DNA of 64,000 nt from NCBI GenBank assembly GCA_036262515.1, contig DATAIT010000057.1, forward strand, positions 1 through 64,000, read 5' to 3'. The notes under the pieces are model-generated. The model had not been told where the DNA came from and made no database searches. It saw nothing but the letters and a program-made list of their open reading frames with translations. This DNA comes from Acidimicrobiales bacterium (lineage in GTDB: Bacteria > Actinomycetota > Acidimicrobiia > Acidimicrobiales > GCA-2861595). This document shows, in pieces, positions 16,717 to 25,135 of the stretch. The position numbers and the translations under genes are program-made. Each line of letters opens with the position of its first letter. The stretch's first letter is position 1.

Positions 16717-18099
16717 ATGGTACGAACTCGAACAGGCGCGCTCCGGCGCCCCGCGGCCGCCGTCCTCGCGTGCGCCGTCATCAGCGGGCTCGGCCTCGGC
16801 CGGCCGGCCACTGCGAGCCATGGCGGCGACGTCGCTGCCGTCGCCGGGTACGGCTTCGGCTACTGGTCGGACGGGATATCGCTCTTCGGCGGCAGCCAGG
16901 CCGACTTCGGCCCGACCCCGACGGTGACGCTGGCGGACGACGCATCCAACAGTTCCACCTCCGTCTCGGCAACGTGCTCCTACGTCCACTACGGCCCGGC
17001 AACACTCCTGACCTCCGACGACGTCACCGTGGAGACCTCCGGCACCTTGGGCCCCGGCGGCGGGGCCACCACCACCTCGTCGATGGTCAACGTCAACAAG
17101 GCGACCACCGTGTGCGGCGTCGTCGACCTGACGAACGTGACCGGTTCGGAGATCTTCACTGCCGACGCCGTGACCGGGACCGCCAGCGCCACCTCGACCG
17201 GATCCAGCGGGTCCACCGGCGTGTCCGGGGGGACGCTGAACACGCATCACCAGGGTATCCAGGACTGTGGCACCAGCTTGTGCGGGCGGCCGGGCGAACA
17301 GCACACCCACGACCCGCTCGACCCCGACGGCGCAGTCACCGTCCCCGACAACCCGTCGCCGAACTACGCGGTCGAGGGCCACGTCCATCTGGGCACGACG
17401 AGCACCGACTACTTCGTGGTCGTCTTCAACGAGCAGACGGTGTATCCGGACGGCTCGACTCTCGTCACCCCGGTCCACGAGTACTTCGGGTACCGGCTGG
17501 TCGGCGGGGTGATCACCGAGGACAAGCCCTACAGCCTCGGCGGGAGCATCCTCCACGGCCACCTGCAGATCGGCCAGGTGACGGCCAACGACGCCCTCCT
17601 CGCCGACGACGACAGCGATCATGTCCCGAACGTCCGCGACAACTGCGACGCCGTGTCCAACCCCGGTCAGGCGGACGCCGACGGCGACGGACTGGGCGAC
17701 GCCTGCGACCCATTCCCAGGCGGTGCACCCGACCTGCGCGTGGACGTTTCCGACTCCCAGGACCCCGTCAGCACCCGCTCGCAGGTCGGCTACACGGTCG
17801 AGGTGTACAACGCCGGCACGGCTGCCGCCGAGGGGGCGACGGTCTTCACCCGCCTGTCGGGGGTGACGTACATCGGCCCGTCGAACAACGGCTGTGTGGT
17901 CGTGAAGGGCAAGAACGCCGGGGTCCGCTGCGACATCGGCACGCTCGGGCGGGCGGGCGGTTTCCGCGTCGTGCTGTTGGCAAAGACACCTGCCAAGGGC
18001 CGGACGGCCTCCGTGACGTCGACGGTGTCGACCACTTCCACTGACGAGAACCTCGCCAATAACACCGATACCGAGACCACCGAAATCGTCAAGCCGTGA
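16717..18099 (+). CDS. Secreted protein with thrombospondin-3-like Ca repeats and a DUF11-like domain
   Basis: The 460-residue product has a signal peptide (RPAAAVLACAVISGLGLG ... ATA-SHGG), a choice-of-anchor-like region of about 270 residues with four Cys, calcium-binding type repeats (DDDSDHVPNVRDNCDAVSNP, DADGDGLGDACDPFPG) and a C-terminal DUF11-like Ig domain (DLRVDVSDSQDPVSTRSQVG). It is exported and probably part of the matrix or cell surface. GGAAGGGGAG precedes ATG 16717. It lies downstream of the c-di-GMP operon after a 235-nt gap in which I recognise no riboswitch, and is followed by a hairpin. Confidence 0.7.
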   Translation: MVRTRTGALRRPAAAVLACAVISGLGLGRPATASHGGDVAAVAGYGFGYWSDGISLFGGSQADFGPTPTVTLADDASNSSTSVSATCSYVHYGPATLLTSDDVTVETSGTLGPGGGATTTSSMVNVNKATTVCGVVDLTNVTGSEIFTADAVTGTASATSTGSSGSTGVSGGTLNTHHQGIQDCGTSLCGRPGEQHTHDPLDPDGAVTVPDNPSPNYAVEGHVHLGTTSTDYFVVVFNEQTVYPDGSTLVTPVHEYFGYRLVGGVITEDKPYSLGGSILHGHLQIGQVTANDALLADDDSDHVPNVRDNCDAVSNPGQADADGDGLGDACDPFPGGAPDLRVDVSDSQDPVSTRSQVGYTVEVYNAGTAAAEGATVFTRLSGVTYIGPSNNGCVVVKGKNAGVRCDIGTLGRAGGFRVVLLAKTPAKGRTASVTSTVSTTSTDENLANNTDTETTEIVKP

Positions 18100-18108
18100 G
18101 TCTCGGTA

Positions 18109-18165
18109 TCCCGTCGATCAGGGCGAGGAAGCGGCCTCCCGACCACTCCCTCGCCCCAGACGGGA
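18109..18165 (+). terminator. Two-part hairpin after the secreted-protein gene
   Basis: TCCCGTC (109-115 of this kb) pairs with GACGGGA (159-165), and inside it GGGCGAGG pairs with CCTCGCCC. It begins 10 nt after the stop at 18099 and lies before the protease promoter region. No T-run follows; termination is inferred from position. Confidence 0.45.
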
Positions 18166-18263
18166 TCAACATCGGAACACGGCCGGTGCATTCGCCCTTT
18201 TCTTGACGGAGAGCGTCTGGTAAACAGGCTCCGGCGGCGCGTCGCGCGAGTCGTTGTCGTTGC

Positions 18264-20072
18264 ATGAGCCGGGGGGAGGAGATGCGACAAGGAGCGACCC
18301 ACCGCGAGTCGCCAGGGGAGGCGGCCGCCGCGTCGGCCGCCGTGGCCTCGCCGCCGCCGCCTCGCCGCGCCGGAGCGCCTCGCCGCGCCCGTTCGCGACG
18401 ATCGGCCGCCGCCCTCGCCGCCGGCGTCCTCTCGATCCTGTGGCATGCACCTCCCGCCGCGCATGGCACGCTCGGTGGGGACCCACCGCCGGGAGCCGGC
18501 GCCCCGTTCGCGTCGTTCGGGAGGACATCCCTCCACATCAAGCTCACCGCCGCCTCGGGGATCACGCTGGCCTCCGACGGGTCCTTCACGGGCGGCGCGG
18601 CGGACCAGGTGCAGCAGCTCAACCGCATGCTGGTCGACGCCGGCCGCACCGCCACGAGCAGGCTGGCGCCGGAGCCGGCCGGTAGCGCCCCGCAGGAACG
18701 GGTCCGGTGGAGCCTGCGGAACTACTACGCAGTCAGGTTCGCAGGAGAGATCGACACCCCCGCCGTCAGCCGGCGGCTGGAACGCCTCGACGTGGTCGAG
18801 GCGGCATATCCCGAGCCCGTTCCCGCACCCCCGCCGGCCACGCCCAGCTTCGTCGGTCTGCAGGCGTACCTCCAGGCGACGCCGGCCGGCATCGACACCA
18901 ACTATGCGGCGCACTTCCCCGGGGGTGGGGGCGAGGCGGTGACGATCTTCGACATCGAGTACAGCTGGAACACCGATCACGAGGACCTCACGCGTACCCG
19001 CGGCGCGCTCATCCCCATTGGCACCCCGAGCGATCCCTTCGCCGACAGGAACCACGGCACCGCCGTGCTCGGTGCGCTGGTCGGTGACGCCAACGACGTC
19101 GGCGTCACGGGTGCCGTGCCGGCGGCAGGGATCCGGCTCGTCAACGCCTACAGCACGGAGCGGGGCTACGACCCGGTGCACGCGCTCTACGTCGCCGCCG
19201 GTGCGGCCGAGGCAGGTGACGTCGTGCTCGTCGAACAGCAGGCCTACGGGCCCTCCCAGTCACCCGGGTACGTACCGTTGGAGTGGATCCCGGCGGTGTA
19301 CGACGCCATTGCCGCGCTGACCGCCGACGGCGTGCAGGTCGTCGAGGCGGCCGGGAACGGGAGCCAGGATCTCGACGACCAAGCCGTCTTCGGGAACCCG
19401 TTCCCGCTGGGCAAGCCGGACTCGGGAGCCATCATCGCCGGAGCCGGTCTGAACTGCGCCGGCTCGGTCCGCCTGGCCCGTGCCCCGTTCAGCACCTACG
19501 GCGCGCGGATCAACCTTCAGGGACCCGGGGAATGCGTGGCGTCGACCGGCTACGGGGACCTGTACGGCGCCGCCGGTCCCAACGCCTTCTACACGCAGCG
19601 CTTCAACGGCACGAGCTCGGCATCGCCGGTCGTGGCGGCGGCAGCCGCCGCCATGAGCTCGAGCTACAAGACGCTCAACGGCGCGGCGGCGACACCGGCC
19701 CAGATCCGCAAGTGGTTGCGGAACACCGGCACCGCCCAGACGGGCGACCCGAGCGGCAACATCGGGCCCTATCCGAACCTCCGCCAGGCCCTCCTGCTCA
19801 CCGACAGGAGCCCGCCCACGACGCCGGATCCCGCCGCCTGGTTGAGCGGCAACCAGAGGCCGGTGCTCTCCTGGACGCCCTCGGCCGACAACGTGTCGGT
19901 GAAGACCTACAAGGTGTACCGCAACGGCACCCTCTACGCGTCGGTCACCGCGCCCGGCTTCACCGACGTCAACGTCACCTCCGGCAAGACCTACGGCTAC
20001 GCCGTGGCGGCCAAGGACTGGAGCGGCAACGTGTCCCCGGTGTCCGCAACCGTACGGGTGTCGGTTCCGTAA
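18264..20072 (+). CDS. Secreted subtilisin-like (S8) serine protease with C-terminal Fn3-type domain
   Basis: The 602 residues contain an N-terminal Arg-rich export region (RRSAAALAAGVLSILWHAPP), a propeptide, and an S8 domain with Asp in AVTIFDIEYSWNTDHEDL, His in RNHGTAVLGALVGD and Ser in FNGTSSASPVVAAAAAAM. The catalytic Asn region is GVQVVEAAGNGSQDLD. A C-terminal fibronectin-III-like domain follows (LSWTPSADNVSVKTYKVYRN). It should act outside the cell. ATG 18264 is used; a second ATG at 18282 sits directly behind a GGGGGGAGGAG stretch. The DIEYSWNTDHED surround is unusual but complete. Confidence 0.85.
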   Translation: MSRGEEMRQGATHRESPGEAAAASAAVASPPPPRRAGAPRRARSRRSAAALAAGVLSILWHAPPAAHGTLGGDPPPGAGAPFASFGRTSLHIKLTAASGITLASDGSFTGGAADQVQQLNRMLVDAGRTATSRLAPEPAGSAPQERVRWSLRNYYAVRFAGEIDTPAVSRRLERLDVVEAAYPEPVPAPPPATPSFVGLQAYLQATPAGIDTNYAAHFPGGGGEAVTIFDIEYSWNTDHEDLTRTRGALIPIGTPSDPFADRNHGTAVLGALVGDANDVGVTGAVPAAGIRLVNAYSTERGYDPVHALYVAAGAAEAGDVVLVEQQAYGPSQSPGYVPLEWIPAVYDAIAALTADGVQVVEAAGNGSQDLDDQAVFGNPFPLGKPDSGAIIAGAGLNCAGSVRLARAPFSTYGARINLQGPGECVASTGYGDLYGAAGPNAFYTQRFNGTSSASPVVAAAAAAMSSSYKTLNGAAATPAQIRKWLRNTGTAQTGDPSGNIGPYPNLRQALLLTDRSPPTTPDPAAWLSGNQRPVLSWTPSADNVSVKTYKVYRNGTLYASVTAPGFTDVNVTSGKTYGYAVAAKDWSGNVSPVSATVRVSVP

Positions 20073-20146
20073 CGGTGCGAGCGCACCAGCCCCGATCGAG
20101 CGACGGCACCCCGGACGCACGGTGGCCGCGCCTGGCGCCGCCCGTC

Positions 20147-20152
20147 TATCCT
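20147..20152 (+). promoter_or_regulatory. -10 TATCCT box just before the radical SAM start
   Basis: TATCCT lies 8 nt before GTG 20161 with no ribosome binding site, which supports a leaderless start there rather than the ATG at 20122. Confidence 0.4.
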
Positions 20153-20160
20153 CCCCTGCG

Positions 20161-21681
20161 GTGACTCGACCTCCCGGCCGCCCGCTGCCGGGCGCTGCCG
20201 CGCCGGTCCTGCACCTGGTGATGCCGCCGTGGGCCGGTCTCGGCATCCACCGCACCTTCGGTCATCGCATGCCCCCGATGGCGCTGCTCGTGCTGAGCGC
20301 GCTGGCCCGGCGCGAGGGGTGGGCCGTCCGCTTCGTGGACCTGAACGGCGAGCAGCTGCCGGACGAGGAGCCCGACCTGGTCGGCATCAGCGTGTGGACG
20401 ATGCTCGCGCCACAGGCCTACGAGCTGGCTGACGCCTATCGGCGCCGACGGGTCCCGGTGGTCATGGGCGGCGTCCATCCCTCGATGCTGCCGGGGGAGG
20501 CGCTGCGGCACGCCGACGCCGTGGTGGTGGGCGAGGCGGAGTCGGTGATCGGCCGGGTGCTGGCCGACGCGGCGGCCGGCCGGATGGCGGGCGTCTACCA
20601 GGGCACGTGGGAGGGCATGGGCTCGGTACCCCGGGTCCACGAGTGGACCGACCTGCTCGAATCCACACCCATCATGCGCTACCTGCCCCGCAACACGCTC
20701 CAGACCACGCGGGGGTGCAGGTTCAATTGCGACTTCTGCTCGGTCATCCGCATCAACGGGCGGGGATCTCGCCATCGCGATCCCGACGAGGTGGTGGAGG
20801 AGCTGCGCGTGTTGCGACGCCGGGGCCAGAAGTTCGGGCCCTTCTTCCACGTGTCGTTCCTCGACGACGACCTGGCCGCCGACCTGGAGTTCGCCGCCGC
20901 CCTGTGCGAGGCCATCGTGCGCTCCGGTCTCAAGATGTCGTGGGCTGCGCAGGCGTCCATCGGCCTGGCCGGTGATCCGGCGATGGTCGACCTGGCGGCA
21001 CGGGCCGGGTGCAGCGTGCTGTTCACCGGCTTCGAGAGCATCTCGCGCGAGACGCTGGTCGAGTGCAACAAGAAGAACCGGCCCCACCTCTATGGCGAGT
21101 CGGTCACGCGCCTGCATGACCACAAGATCCTCGTCGAGGGAGGCTTCATATTCGGCTTCGACCACGACGAGCCTGGCGTGTTCGACGAAACCGTGGAGTT
21201 CGTCGACACCATCGGCGTCGACGCCGCCCACTTCTCGATCCTCACCCCGCTGCCCGGCACGCAGACCTTCGCCCGGATGGCGGGCGACGGGCGCATCCTG
21301 AGCTATGACTGGGGCGAGTACGACCTGTACCACGCCGTCTTCGAGCCGGCGCACATGTCGAGAGCCCAGCTCCAGGAAGGCCTGTGGAGGGCGTACCGGG
21401 GCTTCTACGGTGGCGGCCGACGGTGGCGACGGTGGCGCCGGCACGTGGGCATGCGCCTCGACCCGGTGGTCGGCACCACCATCAGCCTCACGAACGCCGA
21501 CTACGCCCGGCGGTTCCGCCCCCATCCGAGCACCCGGCCCCGCTATGTGGCCGACCCCGCCGACCTCGAGGCGCTGCTCGTCACCAGCGCCGCACCCGCG
21601 GCGCAGGCCATCACGACCGCTGTCGAGCAGTTCGTCACCCTGTCCGGCACCCGGGCGACGGCGGCGTCGAGCCGGCCGTAG
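20161..21681 (+). CDS. B12-binding-domain radical SAM protein
   Basis: The roughly 506-residue enzyme has an N-terminal cobalamin-binding-type Rossmann domain (HRMPPMALLVLSALARREGW, PDLVGISVWTML, VPVVMGGVHPSMLPGEAL) and a radical SAM core with the cluster motif CRFNCDFC in TTRGCRFNCDFCSVIRINGR. Later segments (LDDDLAADLEFAAALCEAI, FTGFESISRETLVECNKKN, GGFIFGFDHDEPGVFDETV) match the Elp3/MiaB-like TIM barrel of the B4040-type family. It probably carries out a radical methylation, cyclisation or rearrangement; substrate unknown. It converges with cysC. Genes of this family are frequent in natural-product and lipid clusters. Confidence 0.82.
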   Translation: MTRPPGRPLPGAAAPVLHLVMPPWAGLGIHRTFGHRMPPMALLVLSALARREGWAVRFVDLNGEQLPDEEPDLVGISVWTMLAPQAYELADAYRRRRVPVVMGGVHPSMLPGEALRHADAVVVGEAESVIGRVLADAAAGRMAGVYQGTWEGMGSVPRVHEWTDLLESTPIMRYLPRNTLQTTRGCRFNCDFCSVIRINGRGSRHRDPDEVVEELRVLRRRGQKFGPFFHVSFLDDDLAADLEFAAALCEAIVRSGLKMSWAAQASIGLAGDPAMVDLAARAGCSVLFTGFESISRETLVECNKKNRPHLYGESVTRLHDHKILVEGGFIFGFDHDEPGVFDETVEFVDTIGVDAAHFSILTPLPGTQTFARMAGDGRILSYDWGEYDLYHAVFEPAHMSRAQLQEGLWRAYRGFYGGGRRWRRWRRHVGMRLDPVVGTTISLTNADYARRFRPHPSTRPRYVADPADLEALLVTSAAPAAQAITTAVEQFVTLSGTRATAASSRP

Positions 21682-21746
21682 ACCTGCCGTCCCGCGGGGC
21701 CGGCGACGGCACCGACCGGCCGAATCCTGCCGAGGGCCGGCAGCGG

Positions 21747-22274
21747 TCAGGAACCGGTGAGCGCCTGCCAGATCTGCTCGGTGGACTCCTCCACCGTCTG
21801 GCGGTGGGCCTGGACGACGACCTCGGGGGCGAGGGGCACCTCGTAGGGGTCGTCGATCCCGCTCAACCCCTGCATGGACCCCGAACGCTGCTTGGCGTAG
21901 AGACCCTTCACGTCCCGTTCGGCGCAGACCTCGACCGGGGTGGCGACGTGGACTTCGAAGAACCGCCCGTTGTGCAGGGCCCGGACGTAGTCGCGATCCT
22001 CCTGGTAGGGCGAGATGAGGGCGCAGACGGCCACCACGCCGTTGCGGCTGAGCAGGTGGGCCACGAAGCCGATGCGGCGCACGTTGGTGGCTCGGTCCTC
22101 GCGGGAGAACCCGAGGTCCTTGGTGAGGTGCGTGCGCACCACGTCGCCGTCGAGAAGCTCGACGGGGTAGCCCTCCGCCGCCAGGCGGCCCGCCATGGCG
22201 CTGGCCAGCGTGGTCTTGCCCGACGAGGGAAGGCCGGTGAACCAAATCGTGCGTCCGCCGGACAAGCGGCTCAA
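21747..22274 (-). CDS. cysC: Adenylylsulfate (APS) kinase
   Basis: The 175-residue product is a stand-alone APS kinase: P-loop WFTGLPSSGKTTLA, then LLDGDVVRTHLTKDLGFSRE with the substrate-binding Asp-Gly-Asp, RATNVRRIGFVAHLLSRNGV, and FFEVHVATPVEVCAERDVKG. It phosphorylates APS to PAPS, the sulfate donor used by the nearby sulfotransferase. The TTG start at 22274 is chosen because it overlaps the upstream stop as TTGA and sits just before the domain; longer frames upstream are shadows. APS for it could come from CysD/CysN encoded at 43.6-45.8 kb. Confidence 0.88.
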   Translation of the reverse strand: MSRLSGGRTIWFTGLPSSGKTTLASAMAGRLAAEGYPVELLDGDVVRTHLTKDLGFSREDRATNVRRIGFVAHLLSRNGVVAVCALISPYQEDRDYVRALHNGRFFEVHVATPVEVCAERDVKGLYAKQRSGSMQGLSGIDDPYEVPLAPEVVVQAHRQTVEESTEQIWQALTGS

Positions 22275-23851
22275 CGGCGACCCTTGCCCGGCGCAGCGGC
22301 CTCCTGACCCGCGGCCTCGGCCAGATCGGACAGCGCGCCGAGGGCCTGCTCGGCAAGCTCCTTCGTGCAGACGAGGACGTCGGGGAGCCACGGGACGGCG
22401 TTGTTGTAGCGGAGGGGGCTCCCGTCGATGCGCGACACGTGGAGGCCGGCGGCGGCGGCGACGGCGACCGGCGCCGCCGTGTCCCACTCGTACTGGCCCC
22501 CGGCGTGGACGAAGATCTCCGCCTCTCCGAGCACGACGGCCATGGCTTTGGCGCCCGCCGATCCCATGGGCACGAGCGTGGCGCCGAGCCGGTCGGCCAG
22601 GGGCTCGACGAAGGCGGCCGGTCGGCTGCGGCTCACGACCATGCGGGGCGCTCCGTCGTGCCGGGGCCGGCGCTCGGGCGGCGGCATGGTGGACAGGGTC
22701 AGGCCTTGCGCCGGAAGGGCGACGGCGCCGGCGGCGACGGAGCAGTCGACCACCAGCGCGACGTGCACGGCCCAGTCGGTGCGTCCCGGCTCGCCGAACT
22801 CTCGCGTTCCGTCGAGCGGGTCGATGATCCAGACGCGCCGCAGCTCCAGGCGGGTTGCGTCGTCGGCCGCCTCCTCCGAGAGGATCCCGTCGTCGGGGAA
22901 GCGGGTGCAGAGGAGCTCGACGAGCAGGTCGTTGGCCAGGCGGTCGCCTTGGCGACGGACGACCTCGGGGCTGGCACCGTCGCTCTCCAGCCGGCGGCGG
23001 AGCTCGACGAGGAGGTGGCCTGCCTCGGTGGCGGCCCGGGTTGCCTCCTTGTGGTCATCGAGGGTTGCCAGCACGGTTCTTCTCCCAGGGCGATCGCTGA
23101 TCGCACCGACGCCTCGTCCGGTCGGCTGGTTGCGTCCCACGAAGTCGCGCACCGCCCAAGCCGACCGCTGGTCGGCGTCGGGAAGCGTACCAAGCCCGAG
23201 AACGGCGTGGGCTGCGCCGCCCCGGTGGTTGGCAAGCATGCCCGGAACGAAGGTCGGCTCCCCGTGTGCGGCCTGCACCGCCGTGCCGGCCGCCGAGCCG
23301 GCCGGGTCCACGAGCTCGCCGACCTGGACATCGCCCGTGGTGAGCACGTCGATGTCGATGACGTGGGGCGCCCCGAAGAGGCGGTCGATCTTGCGACGGG
23401 CGATCCGCTCGGTCGTGGCATCGACCACGATCTGCGCCCGCACCATGAACGTGAAGCTCCGCGCCTCGCGCACGAGGCGCTCCAGCAGCGCCAGGACTCT
23501 GGTGGCCTCGGGCTCGTCGAGGGCGTCGGCCGCCGACCGGACGGTGGGGGCGATGACCTCCAGCGTCCAGGCCGCATCAGCTCTGGCCGTGTACACCCGC
23601 CGGGCCGGGCCCCTGCCCTCGAACTCCCACGCCGGGTCGACGAGCCCCGCCTTCTCCAGCCACTTCAGCGCTCGGTAGATCCGGCCCGGGGGGCTGCGGA
23701 ACCCGAGCTCCGCCAGCCGGACGATGATCTCGTAGCCGTGCGCCGGTCGGTCATGGAGGAGCAGAAGGACCCACGCTCGCGCGCTCGTCCTGGGGGCGCA
23801 CAGGTCCGATTCGCTCGGGAGCCTGCGCGGTGGAAGAACGCCGCTTTCCAT
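22271..23851 (-). CDS. cysQ: PadR-like regulator fused to a CysQ-type 3',5'-bisphosphate nucleotidase
   Basis: One continuous 526-codon frame. Residues about 25-105 form a PadR-type winged helix (VLLLLHDRPAHGYEIIVRLA, GRIYRALKWLEKAGLVDPAW), residues 130-200 an unknown domain, and residues 262-510 an inositol-phosphatase/CysQ fold (DDGILSEEAADDATRLE, WIIDPLDGTREFGEPGRTDW, YEWDTAAPVAVAAAAGLHV). The metal-binding E-E and D-P-L-D-G-T residues are present. CysQ hydrolyses PAP left by sulfotransferases. GTG 23074, behind GGGAGAAG, could start a separate CysQ protein of 267 residues. A true fusion is therefore plausible but not proven. It overlaps cysC by 4 nt. Confidence 0.75.
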   Translation of the reverse strand: MESGVLPPRRLPSESDLCAPRTSARAWVLLLLHDRPAHGYEIIVRLAELGFRSPPGRIYRALKWLEKAGLVDPAWEFEGRGPARRVYTARADAAWTLEVIAPTVRSAADALDEPEATRVLALLERLVREARSFTFMVRAQIVVDATTERIARRKIDRLFGAPHVIDIDVLTTGDVQVGELVDPAGSAAGTAVQAAHGEPTFVPGMLANHRGGAAHAVLGLGTLPDADQRSAWAVRDFVGRNQPTGRGVGAISDRPGRRTVLATLDDHKEATRAATEAGHLLVELRRRLESDGASPEVVRRQGDRLANDLLVELLCTRFPDDGILSEEAADDATRLELRRVWIIDPLDGTREFGEPGRTDWAVHVALVVDCSVAAGAVALPAQGLTLSTMPPPERRPRHDGAPRMVVSRSRPAAFVEPLADRLGATLVPMGSAGAKAMAVVLGEAEIFVHAGGQYEWDTAAPVAVAAAAGLHVSRIDGSPLRYNNAVPWLPDVLVCTKELAEQALGALSDLAEAAGQEAAAPGKGRR

Positions 23852-23968
23852 CGATGTCTTTCCTGGGGGCAGAGTCGGCGCCCCTTGGCGCGGACCGTTC
23901 TGTTCAGTGAAGACGACGGGCCCACCAAATGCAAGCCGTTTGTACGGAGCCGGTACGACTGGTGGGGT

Positions 23969-24916
23969 TCACGGGGCCAGGAAGCGGAAGTTCGGCCAGA
24001 GGGCGACGTCCACCTGCGGATAGGCGGCCACGAGCTTCTCGACGTCGGGCCGGTACAGCCCGACCAGATCGGCCCGCGCGCCGGCGGGAAGGGCCACCTT
24101 GGTGGCACGGGTGAGGTTCACCGGCGTGGCGTCGGCCAGCTCCCCGAGAGGCGGCAGGCCCAGGAAGGCCAGCGTGCGCCCGAGCTCGCCGGCGACGTCC
24201 TGGCGGCACCGTTCGAACTGCTGGACGAGGACGCGCTCAGGGTCCACGTGGCGGGTGAGCAGTTCGAGCTGTGCGTGGTACATGCCCCGCAGGTAGGCCT
24301 CGGTGGCGGCCCGCGCATCCGGCACCGCCTGGCGCTCGGCCACGTGGGTGAGACCCGAGACGATGCGCTCGACGGGATCGCGCAGGAGCACGAGCACCTT
24401 GGCGCGGGGCGCCGCCTCCTGGAGCAGGCGCGGGATCCAGAAGTGCAGCATGTAGTCGGGCGTCCACTCCCCGGTCAGCTGTCCGGCCGGGCGGGGGAAC
24501 CACCGGTGGTACTCGGCGACGTCGGCCGGTCCGAACCCGGTGTCGAAGAACCGCATGAAGAAGTGGCGCTCCTTGTGGGCGCCCGGGTGGTTGAACACGC
24601 CGGGGTGCCGGGTGAGGAGCTCGTACCACCACGTCGTCCCGGCCTTCTGGGCGCCGACGCCCACGAAGTCCGGCGGCCCGGTCGCCCACTCGGGCGGGCA
24701 GGCAGGAGGGCGCAGGCGGGCGCCCGGTTCCCACGGCGCCACCAGGCCGAGCGAACGGCGGACGGGCATTCGCACGCGGGCCGGGAGGAGGTCGATCGCC
24801 GTCCTGGCCACGGCGCGCGCGGCGCGACCCGGGGCAGGAAGTCGGCGGCCGCCGGCCCCGTCCGGCCGGGGACGTGGGGGACCGGTACGCCCACGTCCGT
24901 CCTGGTGCCCGGTCAC
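23969..24916 (-). CDS. PAPS-dependent sulfotransferase
   Basis: The 315-residue protein has both PAPS-binding motifs of the sulfotransferase-1/3 fold: the 5'-phosphosulfate loop DFVGVGAQKAGTTWWYELLT and the 3'-phosphate motif VLVLLRDPVERIVSGLTH, with YMLHFWIPRLLQEAAPRAKV between. It transfers sulfate to an unknown hydroxyl or amine, most likely a surface glycan or lipid given the polysaccharide genes upstream and cysC/cysQ downstream. About 60 basic, Pro-rich residues precede the domain, so an internal start is possible. A TATGCT box lies 9 nt before the GTG. Confidence 0.85.
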   Translation of the reverse strand: MTGHQDGRGRTGPPRPRPDGAGGRRLPAPGRAARAVARTAIDLLPARVRMPVRRSLGLVAPWEPGARLRPPACPPEWATGPPDFVGVGAQKAGTTWWYELLTRHPGVFNHPGAHKERHFFMRFFDTGFGPADVAEYHRWFPRPAGQLTGEWTPDYMLHFWIPRLLQEAAPRAKVLVLLRDPVERIVSGLTHVAERQAVPDARAATEAYLRGMYHAQLELLTRHVDPERVLVQQFERCRQDVAGELGRTLAFLGLPPLGELADATPVNLTRATKVALPAGARADLVGLYRPDVEKLVAAYPQVDVALWPNFRFLAP

Positions 24917-24925
24917 CGGGTCGCC

Positions 24926-24931
24926 AGCATA
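24926..24931 (-). promoter_or_regulatory. -10 TATGCT box of the sulfotransferase-cysQ-cysC genes
   Basis: On the minus strand TATGCT stands 9 nt before the GTG at 24916 and would give a nearly leaderless transcript covering the sulfation genes. The 24917-25135 gap shows nothing else recognisable. Confidence 0.35.
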
Positions 24932-25135
24932 CGGCCAGCCGTCTGGGGCAGGCGCCCCGGGTTGAGGCCCCGGTCTCCAGGCGAAAGGGACGAAGCCGAA
25001 GACCGGGACCCCGAGATTCGACCGGCCGGGTGCGCCAACCGGGCGAACGGTCCCAAGTAGTAGTCGACGCTGGGCCAGGAGTCAACCAATTTCGTATCCG
25101 CTCATGACAAACAATTCCCCCGATCCGGGACAGGG

